Shown one piece after another: positions 50,928 to 58,838 of a stretch of DNA of 64,000 bases. The first letter of the stretch is position 1. Every line of letters starts with the position of its first letter. Made by a program: the position numbers and the translations under genes. This DNA comes from Acidimicrobiales bacterium (GTDB taxonomy: Bacteria; Actinomycetota; Acidimicrobiia; Acidimicrobiales; Aldehydirespiratoraceae), in the NCBI GenBank assembly GCA_033344915.1, contig JAWPML010000001.1, positions 124,001-188,000 of the forward strand. The letters run 5' to 3'. Below the pieces are notes generated by a model that was not told the origin of the DNA, did not search any database, and saw nothing but the letters and a program-made list of their open reading frames with translations.

Positions 50928-51812
50928 ATCGACGTCTTCTTCAACACGAACTACACGGGCGCGACGTACGCGTTCGACACAACCCGCAAGTCGGCCCACG
51001 TCGCGGACGCGATCCGCACGCGCCGTCCGGCCGGCGTGGAGCTCGTCGAGCCGCCCGGCTGGGCGGTCGACGCGGCGATCGCCGGCATCGAGGCCATGCA
51101 CACCGCCGACTACGTCGACGCGCTGCGCACCGGCGCCGACGCATGGCTGGCGTCGTCGCAGGGATTCGACTGGGACCCGGGCATCTGGGCGATGGCCGTC
51201 CACTCCACCGCGGGTGTGATCGCGGCGACGGAGTCGGCGTTGGCCGATGGCGTCGCCGGCTCGCTGTCGTCGGGGCTCCACCACGCCAAACCCGGCACCG
51301 GCGACGGCTTCTGCACCGTCAACGGCCTGGCGATCGCCGCCCAACGCCTCGCCGGGCCGGACAGCCAGGTCGTCATCCTCGATCTCGACGCCCACTGTGG
51401 CGGCGGCACCCAGCAGATGCTGGCCGCGCACGACCTCCACGACCAGGTGCGCAGCTACGACCTCTCCACGAGCGCCGTCGACACCTACATCCCCACCCAC
51501 CCGGACGACCGGTTCGTGCTGATGGACGGCGACGACGACACCTATCTCTCCGCCGTGCAGACGATGCTCGACGACATCGCGTGGGACCGCACCCGCATCG
51601 TGCTCTACAACGCGGGAATGGACCCCCATCCCGAGATCACCAAGCTGGCGCTGACGATCCGTGAGCGGATGGTGTTCGAACGGGCCGCGGCCGAGCGGGT
51701 GCCGATCGCGTGGGTACTCGCCGGTGGCTACACATGGGGCACGACGACGATGGACGATCTCGTCGACCTCCACTGGTTGACGATCGACGCCGCGGCGACC
51801 GTCGCCCGCTGA
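50928..51812 (+). CDS. HDAC-like deacetylase with ATC in the start position
   Basis: A 294-residue protein of the histone deacetylase/AcuC family. Zinc and active-site motifs are GLHHAKPGTGDGFCTVNGLA (about 120), ILDLDAHCGGGTQQM (about 150), YNAGMDPHPE (about 227) and VLAGGYTWGT. The conserved N-terminus (DVFFNTNYTGATYAFDTTRK) begins right after an in-frame TGA at 50913-50915 with no ATG, GTG or TTG before it. The only plausible initiator is ATC 50928, 8 nt after AAAGG, at the place where relatives have Met. Starting at GTG 51036 would remove 36 conserved residues. Substrate could be an acetylated polyamine or small molecule. Confidence 0.82.
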   Translation: MDVFFNTNYTGATYAFDTTRKSAHVADAIRTRRPAGVELVEPPGWAVDAAIAGIEAMHTADYVDALRTGADAWLASSQGFDWDPGIWAMAVHSTAGVIAATESALADGVAGSLSSGLHHAKPGTGDGFCTVNGLAIAAQRLAGPDSQVVILDLDAHCGGGTQQMLAAHDLHDQVRSYDLSTSAVDTYIPTHPDDRFVLMDGDDDTYLSAVQTMLDDIAWDRTRIVLYNAGMDPHPEITKLALTIRERMVFERAAAERVPIAWVLAGGYTWGTTTMDDLVDLHWLTIDAAATVAR

Positions 51813-51819
51813 GCGCCAC

Positions 51820-52296
51820 TCACGGCAGGTCGAGCAGGCGCAGCGAGTCGTCGGTCGCAGCTTGCTCGACGATCGCCCACCAGTCGTCGGCGTTGTAGTG
51901 CACGACGGCATGGATCCCGGCGAACGCCCGCAGCAGCTCGGCGTCGGTCGGAGCCGGCGGATCGTTGCTCGCCGTGGAGCGTCGCCGCAGCGTGACCCCC
52001 TCGGCGGAGAACTCGACCTGCCACAGCACGTCGACGTCCCACAGGCAGACGTCGCCGTCTCCATCGTCTTCGCGCCGATACGGGTAGCGCTCGAGGAGAC
52101 GCGCGATCACCGGCTCGGCCCAACCGGCGGGCGGTGTCCAGTCGGACGCACCCGTTTCGACGACCTCGTCGCTCGCTTCCCAGCCGTCGTCCGTCTCGTC
52201 CCAGCTGATCCGCAGGCCGCCGCCGCAGATGCGCGCGATCGCGGTCGGCGGGCTCTCGTCCGGCCCGATCGGCGTGATGCTGAACGTGATCCCCAT
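51820..52296 (-). CDS. Hypothetical protein
   Basis: A 158-residue Trp-rich acidic protein (ICGGGLRISWDETDDGWEAS, VCLWDVDVLWQVEFSAEGVT, VVHYNADDWWAIVEQA). It probably forms a single alpha/beta domain. No family is recognised. It converges on the deacetylase-like gene with a 7-nt gap and is transcribed towards it. Confidence 0.5.
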   Translation of the reverse strand: MGITFSITPIGPDESPPTAIARICGGGLRISWDETDDGWEASDEVVETGASDWTPPAGWAEPVIARLLERYPYRREDDGDGDVCLWDVDVLWQVEFSAEGVTLRRRSTASNDPPAPTDAELLRAFAGIHAVVHYNADDWWAIVEQAATDDSLRLLDLP

Positions 52297-52369
52297 GCCC
52301 GTCCTCCGCTGCGTCCCTACCCTCTCTGTACCGGTCGGCCGTGACGCGTGCGGGTGCGGCGGCCGCCCG

Positions 52370-53191
52370 TCAGGCGGCGTCGAGCAGCATCAGGAGCCGG
52401 GTCACCTCGGAGGCCGGCAGCCGGACCCGTTGCCCGGCCGATTCGAAGCGGGCCTCGAGGACGATCGAACCGTCGACGGGGCGCACGGGAGCGGCCCGCA
52501 CCCCGGCCCAGTGCTCGTCCACGCGCGGGTAGCGGCGACGTTCGGGCGCCTCGGTCACCTGTGCCTCGCGGACCAGCGCGGCCAGCGCACGGGCATGGTT
52601 GGGCCGGAGCCGGCAGACCAGCGGCGGCCAGTCGCGCTCCATGAACGTGAGCTCCAGCCCGTCGTCCGTCGGCGTGATGCGGACCATGCTCGCGGCCATG
52701 TTGCCGGCACCGTCCGACACGGTCCGGGTGCCGGCCCGCTCCTGGTAGTCGGTGATGCTCCGCAGCCACTCGTGGGTGATCCCGAGCGCGGCGGCGGTCG
52801 ACTCACCCGCCACCCAGCACCGTTCCAGCGCGTGGTCCTGTCGGCGCCGTTCGATCGCGTCTCGCATCGAACGGCCGCGGTCGAACATCTCGAGCTCGGG
52901 GCGACTCGGGTCGTCGGGATCGGGCTCGTCGCGCTCGTGGTCCGGCGGCTGCGCTCGGATCTGGTCAGCCAGGCGTTGGAGGCGTGGGTCCAGGTCGGCG
53001 AGCCGGTAGCGGGGCTCGTCGCCGGGTTCGTCGTACTCCGGCGAACGTCCGATCTGGTCGACCAGGTCGTCCCACACCCGGCGGTGGGCGTCGGTCATGG
53101 CGACCGTGCTCTCCGATCGACGCCGTCCCGCCAGGATCTCCGCCGCCATGGTGCGGACCTCGTCCGCCGTCACCTCGTCACCTTCGGTCAT
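52370..53191 (-). CDS. Hypothetical protein
   Basis: A 273-residue protein with ATG 53191 preferred over the longer frame because of AAGG 7 nt upstream and loss of coding character before it. It contains an HTH-like stretch (ALGITHEWLRSITDYQERAG) and a C-terminal beta domain (LVCRLRPNHARALAALVREA, SIVLEARFESAGQRVRLPAS). No named family is recognised. It is divergent from the second sigma-like operon. Confidence 0.5.
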   Translation of the reverse strand: MTEGDEVTADEVRTMAAEILAGRRRSESTVAMTDAHRRVWDDLVDQIGRSPEYDEPGDEPRYRLADLDPRLQRLADQIRAQPPDHERDEPDPDDPSRPELEMFDRGRSMRDAIERRRQDHALERCWVAGESTAAALGITHEWLRSITDYQERAGTRTVSDGAGNMAASMVRITPTDDGLELTFMERDWPPLVCRLRPNHARALAALVREAQVTEAPERRRYPRVDEHWAGVRAAPVRPVDGSIVLEARFESAGQRVRLPASEVTRLLMLLDAA

Positions 53192-53351
53192 GCTCCCGCC
53201 TTGCCCCGTGGGCTCGGCTGGTCCGAACCCGTCGCGCCGTCCGGTAGGGGCCCGCCGTGACACGCCCGCCGGTCACTGTCACACCCCCTCGGCATCATGG
53301 AGACCGTTGGCATCGGCGGATGTCACGGACTTCCCCGACAGAGGAGATGCA

Positions 53352-54026
53352 ATGGCTGAAGAGGCAATGAACGAATCCGACGACCCCCTGAATCGGGTGA
53401 TGGCCGGCATGGCCGCGGGTGACGCCGCGTTCCTGTTCGCCTTCATCGAGGAGTTCGCTCCCAAGGTGCGCTGGGTCGTGCGTTCGATCCTCGAAGGGAT
53501 GGGCCGCCACGACATCGTGCGCAACGCCGACGAGCTCGATGGGTTGACGCTCGACGCGTGCGACGTCATCTTCCGTCGGGCCGGTGGCTGGGCTCCCGGT
53601 GGCGCGGCGCCGTGGAACTGGGCGTTCAAGGCGATCCGGGCCGAGGTGGCTCGTGCGATCGGCCATCGGGTGGTCGAGCTCGACGACGACTTCGACGGTG
53701 AGGTGGGCTCCCGCAGCGACGTTGCGGCGGTCGACCTGAGCGTCGACGACCTGTCGGTCCTGATCAGCCGCCACCCGCGGGTCGGTGTGCTGGACCGGGC
53801 GATCCGCTCGGTCGGGTCCGAACGTGACCAGCTCGTCTACTGGGAGTACCGGATCCAGCAGGGCATGGGCGATCCGTCGCCGGCCCACACGGTCGGGGCC
53901 CGCTTCGGGTTGAAACCCGACAACGTGCGCCAGGTGTGCCGGCGCCACGGCCGGAAGGTGTGGTTGGTCATCGAGACCGACCCGGCCTTCGCCGAGTTGC
54001 GTGACCACGGATGGTTCGCCGCATGA
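53352..54026 (+). CDS. Sigma-70-like protein, paralogue of 24132-24806
   Basis: A 224-residue protein starting at ATG 53352 behind AGGAGA. It has a helical N-terminus with GGWAPGGAAPWNWAFKAIRA and a C-terminal region-4-like HTH (DPSPAHTVGARFGLKPDNVR, QVCRRHGRKVWL). It is the same length and layout as the protein at 24132-24806. True sigma function is uncertain, since region 2 is not clearly conserved. It leads a chain of overlapping genes (105-residue, zinc-ribbon, RHH antitoxin). Confidence 0.6.
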   Translation: MAEEAMNESDDPLNRVMAGMAAGDAAFLFAFIEEFAPKVRWVVRSILEGMGRHDIVRNADELDGLTLDACDVIFRRAGGWAPGGAAPWNWAFKAIRAEVARAIGHRVVELDDDFDGEVGSRSDVAAVDLSVDDLSVLISRHPRVGVLDRAIRSVGSERDQLVYWEYRIQQGMGDPSPAHTVGARFGLKPDNVRQVCRRHGRKVWLVIETDPAFAELRDHGWFAA

Positions 54027-54340
54027 CCGCCATCGACCCCACCGTCGTCATCGAGCGCATGGCGCGACGACTCAGATCCGATGGTGTGGCACACCCGGTC
54101 GCCGCCGCGATGTCGGTGGCGGCCAGGGGCCACGCGCGGCTTGCGGTGGACGAGTTCGCGGCGGCTGTGTCGCTGCCGGTCGCCGTCGTGCGGTCGGCCG
54201 AGCGTGGGGTCGTCGCGTTCGGCGAGCTCCCACCGGCGATCGGATTGCAGGTGGGGGAGACCGGCGCGGATCTGCTGGCGCTCGCCGATCTCGAGGCATC
54301 CTGGCGCGACGGTCCACCCGTGCGGGCGACGGGGCCATGA
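54023..54340 (+). CDS. Small hypothetical protein in sigma-like operon
   Basis: A 105-residue protein starting at ATG 54023, overlapping the sigma-like stop (ATGA). It is helical and Ala-rich (RMARRLRSDGVAHPVAAAMS, VDEFAAAVSLPVAVVRSAER), with an HTH-like spacing in the middle (hydrophobic turn, then a charged helix). No family is recognised. It overlaps the zinc-ribbon gene by 4 nt. Confidence 0.55.
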   Translation: MTAIDPTVVIERMARRLRSDGVAHPVAAAMSVAARGHARLAVDEFAAAVSLPVAVVRSAERGVVAFGELPPAIGLQVGETGADLLALADLEASWRDGPPVRATGP

Positions 54341-54519
54341 GCGAGCGTCCTGCTCGGTGTCCGTCGTGTGGCGACGACGCGGTCATCCCGATCGAGTACG
54401 GCATGCCGGGCCCCGAGATGCAGGCCGCAGCAGAACGCGGCGAGATCGCGCTCGGCGGCTGCGTGATCGGCCCCGAGAACCCGAACTGGCGCTGTGTGGT
54501 CTGTGGGCAGAACGGGTGA
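54337..54519 (+). CDS. Short zinc-ribbon protein
   Basis: A 60-residue protein starting at ATG 54337 inside the previous stop region (ATGA). Two Cys pairs (RCPSCGDD near the start and WRCVVCGQ at the end) make a zinc ribbon around IEYGMPGPEMQAAAERGEIA and LGGC. Such small proteins are common in Actinobacteria and of unknown role. It overlaps the RHH antitoxin GTG by 4 nt. Confidence 0.65.
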   Translation: MSERPARCPSCGDDAVIPIEYGMPGPEMQAAAERGEIALGGCVIGPENPNWRCVVCGQNG

Positions 54520-54734
54520 GAGTAGGTGTGAGCCTGTCCGACGATGAGGTGAAGTTCCTCGACACCTACGCCGAGGAGCAAGGATACGCATCGCGGTCGG
54601 CGGTGCTGCGACACGCCGTGCGACTGCTCCGGGCCAACGAGCTCAGCGCCGCGTACGAAGACGCATGGTCGGAGTGGAACGAGGATGGCGATGCCGACGC
54701 GTGGGACGCCACCGTGGCTGACGGTGTGGGTTGA
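54516..54734 (+). CDS. Ribbon-helix-helix (MazE-like) antitoxin
   Basis: A 72-residue protein from GTG 54516 (overlapping the upstream stop) or GTG 54528, which is closer to the usual start M-x-L-S. VSLSDDEVKFLDTYAEEQGY and ASRSAVLRHAVRLLRANELS form the ribbon-helix-helix DNA-binding domain, followed by the toxin-binding tail AYEDAWSEWNEDGDADAWDA. This is the standard layout of actinobacterial MazE-type antitoxins. The toxin that should follow is reduced to 23 codons. Confidence 0.75.
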   Translation: MRVGVSLSDDEVKFLDTYAEEQGYASRSAVLRHAVRLLRANELSAAYEDAWSEWNEDGDADAWDATVADGVG

Positions 54735-54805
54735 TGCGTCCAGTTCTCCCGGTCGACCCGGTCAGCGAACTCGACGAAGCGCTCCGCCTCCACCTCGCAC
54801 TCTGA
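54734..54805 (+). pseudogene. Remnant of a MazF-type toxin gene
   Basis: ATG 54734 overlaps the antitoxin stop (TGATG), as a toxin start would. After MRP the short frame reads VLPVDPVSELDEALRLHLAL and stops. ELDEALRLHLAL is the typical end of MazF toxins (ld.ALRlhLgL). The gene appears to retain only its first codons and its C-terminal end, with the roughly 90-residue body deleted in frame. The call rests on position and a short tail match. Confidence 0.5.
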
Positions 54806-54891
54806 CTCGTTCTGCGTCAAAGAAGAGGTCGCCCGTCGCAACTCCCGAAGATCTGGGCGCCGGTGTCTCAGCCGACGTCTACCGTTGGCTC

Positions 54892-55137
54892 ATGGCCACC
54901 ACCGACACTCCGCCAGAGATTCGGCGCCGCGTCTCGGCCGTCTTCGGGTCGATGAGCGGCGCCCAGCGGGTGGCCTGTGCAGCGGAGATGGCCGAGGAGA
55001 GCAAGGCGATCGCGCTGGCCGGAGTCCGGTCCCGCCACCCTGAGCTCACCGACGCAGAAGTCGCCATCGAGTGGATCCGCCTTCTGCACGGCGACGAGAT
55101 CGCCGGCTACGCGGCTCGATGCAGCTCGAGTTCCTGA
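54892..55137 (+). CDS. Small partner of nucleotidyltransferase, copy 1
   Basis: An 81-residue helical protein starting at ATG 54892 (SGAQRVACAAEMAEESKAIA, LTDAEVAIEWIRLLHGDEIA). It lies just upstream of a nucleotidyltransferase gene and overlaps it by 19 nt, the layout of an antitoxin-toxin pair. Short DUF-like partners of this type accompany DUF6036-like/AbiEii-like enzymes; no name is assigned. Copy 2 differs at two residues. Confidence 0.65.
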   Translation: MATTDTPPEIRRRVSAVFGSMSGAQRVACAAEMAEESKAIALAGVRSRHPELTDAEVAIEWIRLLHGDEIAGYAARCSSSS

Positions 55138-55664
55138 GCTTCATCGTCGCGTCGCTCGACGACGCGGCGATCCCTCACATGCTGGTCGGCTCCATGGCGA
55201 GCACCTTCCACGGTGAGCCGCGAATGACCCGGGATATCGACCTCGTGATCGACCCCACGCCCGACGCGATCCAGCGGTTCGCCGATGACCTCGACCGCTC
55301 CCGCTACTACGTCGATGACGCCCTCGGAGCGGTCCGCACCCGAGCCATGTGCAACGTCATCGACACCGAGACCGGTTGGAAGGCCGATCTGATCATCCGC
55401 AAGGATCGGCCGTTCAGCCGGGAGGAGTTCAGGCGCCGCCAGCAGGTGGTCATCGGCGACGTGGAGTTGTTCCTCGCCACGGCCGAGGACACGGTCCTGG
55501 CCAAGCTCGAGTGGCGGTCACGGTCGGGTTCCGAGCAGCAGCTCCGTGACGTTGTCGCGATCTTGACCGAGCGGAACCTCGACACCGACTACCTCCGACG
55601 GTGGGCCACCGAACTCGGGATCGGCGAGGCTCTCGACGAGGCGCTGGCGGCGGCCGGCCGCTGA
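55119..55664 (+). CDS. Nucleotidyltransferase (toxin-like), copy 1
   Basis: A 181-residue protein starting at ATG 55119. It has a nucleotidyltransferase fold: HMLVGSMASTFHGEPRMTRD and IDLVID supply GS and the DxD catalytic Asp pair, and WKADLIIRKDRPFSREEF supplies the third Asp. It resembles the AbiEii/DUF6036 group, which includes toxins that add nucleotides to tRNA. The C-terminus is helical (VLAKLEWRSRSGSEQQLRDV). The gene overlaps the small partner by 19 nt. Copy 2 (56635-57180) differs at about four residues. Confidence 0.78.
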   Translation: MQLEFLSFIVASLDDAAIPHMLVGSMASTFHGEPRMTRDIDLVIDPTPDAIQRFADDLDRSRYYVDDALGAVRTRAMCNVIDTETGWKADLIIRKDRPFSREEFRRRQQVVIGDVELFLATAEDTVLAKLEWRSRSGSEQQLRDVVAILTERNLDTDYLRRWATELGIGEALDEALAAAGR

Positions 55665-55766
55665 CCGTTGTGGTCACCGCTGACTTGTTCCGTGTCAGCG
55701 AACGGCACCCGGCGATCGGCCCAGGCCCCACCCGGCGGTGTCACAGGGTGCTGTTACCGTGGCCTC

Positions 55767-55955
55767 ATGGAGAAGTTGCCCAAGCTCAGCGCAGCCGAGA
55801 TGGAGCAGATGACGCCGGACGAGCGTGCACAGGCTGTTCGGGATCGGCAGCTCCAATCGCTGGACCAACTCGACCCGAAGTTCCGGGACCAGGTTGAAGC
55901 GACCGGCCGAAAGCTGCTGGAGGAGCGGGGTCTGCTCGACGTCGAGCCGACCTGA
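55767..55955 (+). CDS. Small helical protein, intact two-gene module
   Basis: A 62-residue protein starting at ATG 55767. LSAAEMEQMTPDERAQAVRD and FRDQVEATGRKLLEERGLL match the protein at 7566-7763, with MTP[DN]ER fixed. TGTTAC lies about 10 nt before the ATG and may be the -10 box of a leaderless message. It precedes a 102-residue gene by 3 nt. Possibly an antitoxin; no family recognised. The module lies between the two copies of the 886-bp repeat. Confidence 0.6.
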   Translation: MEKLPKLSAAEMEQMTPDERAQAVRDRQLQSLDQLDPKFRDQVEATGRKLLEERGLLDVEPT

Positions 55956-55958
55956 CTG

Positions 55959-56267
55959 GTGAACCCGTCGAGCGAGCGCCGGGAGGTTCGCGTCTCGTCG
56001 GCTTTCTTCGAGATGCTCGACCTCCAACTCCGGCCCGACCGCGGGCCGAACGGAGAGCCCTCGGCGACCGACTTCTTGGTGATTGACCTTCCCGAGATCG
56101 TCGACGCCTTCGTTGTTGGCTTCGACGAGCTTCCCGAGGTGGTCGAGGGGCTTGGATCGGCGAGGGTCTACATCGGTGCCGGCGCGCTCGTTTCCGGCGT
56201 CGCGGTGTACGGCGTCGAAATTGCCGATGGTGTCGTCGAACTCATCGGTGTCGAGATCGACCCGTAG
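55959..56267 (+). CDS. Second gene of two-gene module, intact copy
   Basis: A 102-residue alpha/beta protein starting at GTG 55959. VRVSSAFFEMLDLQLRPDRG and ATDFLVIDLPEIVDAFVVGF match the frameshifted copy at 7760-7959; the beta-rich end (ARVYIGAGALVSGVAVYGVE, VVELIGVEID) is absent there. The strand pattern at the end resembles small toxin folds but no catalytic residues are recognised. A toxin role is possible by analogy of layout only. Confidence 0.6.
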   Translation: MNPSSERREVRVSSAFFEMLDLQLRPDRGPNGEPSATDFLVIDLPEIVDAFVVGFDELPEVVEGLGSARVYIGAGALVSGVAVYGVEIADGVVELIGVEIDP

Positions 56268-56407
56268 GCTCGACCTGTTCCTAGGGTGAGAACACCTCGC
56301 GACCGTTCGTTCCCTGATTTGAGCGGTCTGCGTAGAGGATGAGGTCGCCGGTCGCAACCGCCGAAGATCTGGGCCCCGGTGTCTCAGCCGACGTCTACAG
56401 TTGGTCC

Positions 56408-56653
56408 ATGGCCACCACCGACACCTCGCCAAAGATTCGGCGGCGCGTCTCGGCCGTCTTCGGGTCGATGAGCGGCGCCCAGCGGGTGGCCTGTGCGGCG
56501 GAGATGGCCGAGGAGAGCAAGGCGATCGCGCTGGCCGGAGTCCGGTCCCGCCACCCTGAGCTCACCGACGCAGAAGTCGCCATCGAGTGGATCCGCCTTT
56601 TGCACGGCGACGAGATCGCCGGCTACGCGGCTCGATGCAGCTCGAGTTCCTGA
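56408..56653 (+). CDS. Small partner of nucleotidyltransferase, copy 2
   Basis: An 81-residue protein nearly identical to that at 54892-55137 (differences in the first ten residues only: TSPK for TPPE). It starts at ATG 56408 and overlaps the nucleotidyltransferase gene by 19 nt. Both copies look intact, so two units of the same toxin-antitoxin-like pair may be expressed together. Confidence 0.65.
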   Translation: MATTDTSPKIRRRVSAVFGSMSGAQRVACAAEMAEESKAIALAGVRSRHPELTDAEVAIEWIRLLHGDEIAGYAARCSSSS

Positions 56654-57180
56654 GCTTCATCGTCGCGTCGCTCGACGACGCGGCGATCCCTCACATGCTG
56701 GTCGGCTCCATGGCGAGCACCTTCCACGGTGAGCCGCGAATGACCCGGGATGTCGACCTCGTGATCGACCCCACGCCCGACGCGATCCAGCGGTTTGCCG
56801 ATGACCTCGACGGCTCCCGCTACTACGTCGATGACGCCGTCGGAGCGGTCCGCACCCGAGCCATGTGCAACGTCATCGACACCGAGACCGGTTGGAAGGC
56901 CGATCTGATCATCCGCAAGGATCGGCCGTTCAGCCGGGAGGAGTTCAGGCGCCGCCAGCAGGTGGTCATCGGCGATGTGGAGTTGTTCGTCGCCACGGCC
57001 GAGGACACGGTCCTGGCCAAGCTCGAGTGGCGGTCACGGTCGGGTTCCGAGCAGCAGCTCCGTGATGTTGTCGCGATCTTGACCGAGCGGAACCTCGACA
57101 CCGACTACCTCCGACGGTGGGCCACCGAACTCGGGATCGGCGAGGCTCTCGACGAGGCGCTGGCGGCGGCCGGCCGCTGA
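56635..57180 (+). CDS. Nucleotidyltransferase (toxin-like), copy 2
   Basis: A 181-residue protein nearly identical to copy 1. It has the substitutions I-to-V in MTRDVDLVID, R-to-G in DLDGSRYYVD, L-to-V in DAVGAVRTRA and L-to-V in VELFVATAED. Catalytic positions (GS, DxD and the later Asp) are unchanged. Purifying conservation of the active site in both copies argues that both remain functional. Confidence 0.78.
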   Translation: MQLEFLSFIVASLDDAAIPHMLVGSMASTFHGEPRMTRDVDLVIDPTPDAIQRFADDLDGSRYYVDDAVGAVRTRAMCNVIDTETGWKADLIIRKDRPFSREEFRRRQQVVIGDVELFVATAEDTVLAKLEWRSRSGSEQQLRDVVAILTERNLDTDYLRRWATELGIGEALDEALAAAGR

Positions 57181-57696
57181 CCGTTGTGGTCACCGCTGAC
57201 TTGTTCCGTGTCGAGAACGTTCGGTGAACCCGTTCCTCGTCTGGAAATCAGTCGAGATGCTGCAACGAGTCATCGCCCAGTGCCGGCGCAAGCAGGTCAG
57301 GAATCGATCAGCCAGGCACTGATTGTTCCCACGTCCATGAACGGCAGATTGAAATTGCCGGTGAACTGAGTGCCAGTGGGGTCCAGCGTGCCGTTGAAAG
57401 TCAACGCCTCGTCGCTGTTGCCGAGTCTGACGGACAGGCAATCGATCACACCGGTGATGTTCGCATCAAGTACGACTGGGCTGCCTTCGAGTTCGAGCGT
57501 GCCATCGAATCTTTCGCCGTCTCGCTCGATCTCGACACTCAGAGTGCCGGCTAGGTCGGTCTGGTCGCTCTGCCAGGTCCCGGTCCAATGCCCACTCGGT
57601 ACGGTCGGGCACGGTCCCGCGAGCGCAGGCGTGTGGAGTTCCCCCGTTTCGTGAGGCATCTGAGCCTGGGAGACTGTTCCCGGGAAGGAGTCCACG

Positions 57697-57975
57697 ATGG
57701 GCACACATCGATATCCTGAGGAGTTCCGTCGCGAGGCGGTGCAGCTGTATCGCCGCTCGGATCGGCCACGAGTCGAGATCGCGCGATCGCTCGGCATCGC
57801 CGATGGGTCGTTGGCCGCCTGGGTCAACGAGTTCGAAGCTCGTGACGCGGGCGGCCTCGATGAGGACGAACGCGCGGAGCTGATCCGGCTCCGCAAACGC
57901 GTCGTCGAGGTCGAGGAGGAGAAGGAGATCCTTCGCAAGGCGGCGCAGTATTTCGCGAGAGAGACGAACCGGTGA
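57697..57975 (+). CDS. IS3-family transposase OrfA
   Basis: A 92-residue protein with an HTH of the IS3 OrfA type (YPEEFRREAVQLYRRSDRPR, IARSLGIADGSLAAWVNEFE) and a C-terminal leucine-zipper-like helix (LRKRVVEVEEEKEILRKAAQ). Its stop overlaps the GTG of OrfB (GTGA), placed in the -1 frame. No slippery heptamer is obvious, so OrfB may be made by coupling instead of frameshifting. Confidence 0.9.
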   Translation: MGTHRYPEEFRREAVQLYRRSDRPRVEIARSLGIADGSLAAWVNEFEARDAGGLDEDERAELIRLRKRVVEVEEEKEILRKAAQYFARETNR

Positions 57976-58838
57976 CCCGCTGCTGGTTCGTTGACGACCA
58001 TCGAGCGGACCATCACGTGAACAAGCTCTGCGAGCTCGTCGAGCTGCCGAGGGCGACCTACTATCGCTGGACCGGCGGCGCCGTGTCGGATCGGCTCGTT
58101 GACGACGCCTACCTGGCCAACGAGATCGTCGACATCTACCGGCAGTCCCGCGGCACCTACGGCTCACCGAGAGTCTGGGGTCAGCTCCGCCGAGCCGGCA
58201 TTCGCGTCGGCGAGAAGCGGGTCGCGCGGATCATGGCCGAGCTCGGCCTCGTCGGCGCGCACAGCCGCAAGAAGTGGCGGCGCGGCGCGAACACGGCACC
58301 GGCCGGAGATCTCCTCGAGCGGGACTTCACCGCCGAGGCGTCAGACCTGCGCTGGGTCGCCGACATCACCGAGTTCGGCTGCCTCGATGGCAAGCTGTTC
58401 CTCGCGGGGATCGTCGATCTGCACGATCGAGGGATCGCCGGCTGGTCGATGGGCGAACGCCAAACCACCGACCTCGTCGTCAACGCACTCGTCATGGCGC
58501 TCGCCCGCAGAGACCCCGACGCCGAGCTGATCCACCACGCCGACCGAGGCGCCCAATACACCGCGGTGGAGTTCTCCAACCGTCTCGCCGACTGGGGCCT
58601 GCGCGCCTCGTACTCCTCGACCGGCGATTGCTTCGACAACGCAGCGATGGAGTCGGTCTGGGCCGCACTCAAGCGCGAGATCCGACACCTTCACGGCGAC
58701 TGGCGCCAGATCACCCGCTCCGAACTGCGCACGATCCTGTTCGACTACATCGAGACCTTCTACAACCGAGCCCGGCACCAGGCCGGGCTCGAGCACCGCA
58801 CCCCCGCTGAGACCTACGCTGCCTCACGAGCAGCATGA
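57972..58838 (+). CDS. IS3-family transposase OrfB (DDE)
   Basis: A 288-residue integrase-like transposase. Catalytic residues are visible: first Asp in RWVADITEFG, second Asp in HHADRGAQYTAVEF, and Glu in CFDNAAMESVWAALKREI. The N-terminal HTH_21-like part (RQSRGTYGSPRVWGQLRRAG, VARIMAELGLVGAHSRKKWR) and the C-terminal YNRARHQAGLEHRTPAE are standard. No stop or frameshift, so it is likely functional. Confidence 0.93.
   Translation: MTRCWFVDDHRADHHVNKLCELVELPRATYYRWTGGAVSDRLVDDAYLANEIVDIYRQSRGTYGSPRVWGQLRRAGIRVGEKRVARIMAELGLVGAHSRKKWRRGANTAPAGDLLERDFTAEASDLRWVADITEFGCLDGKLFLAGIVDLHDRGIAGWSMGERQTTDLVVNALVMALARRDPDAELIHHADRGAQYTAVEFSNRLADWGLRASYSSTGDCFDNAAMESVWAALKREIRHLHGDWRQITRSELRTILFDYIETFYNRARHQAGLEHRTPAETYAASRAA

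Larger units (their letters stand above)
54811..55696 (+). repeat. 886-bp direct repeat, copy 1
   Basis: This segment recurs at 56327-57212 with a constant offset of 1516 bp. It covers about 80 nt of upstream DNA, the 81-residue gene, the nucleotidyltransferase gene and 32 nt downstream. Sequence agreement is very high, with few substitutions and no indels noticed, so the duplication is recent or maintained by conversion. Confidence 0.9.
56327..57212 (+). repeat. 886-bp direct repeat, copy 2
   Basis: This is the second copy of the segment at 54811-55696. It ends at CGTGTC (57207-57212), after which the two copies diverge completely. The two-gene small module lies between the copies. The layout suggests a duplication by unequal exchange or an ancestral tandem that acquired an insertion. 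Confidence 0.9.
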
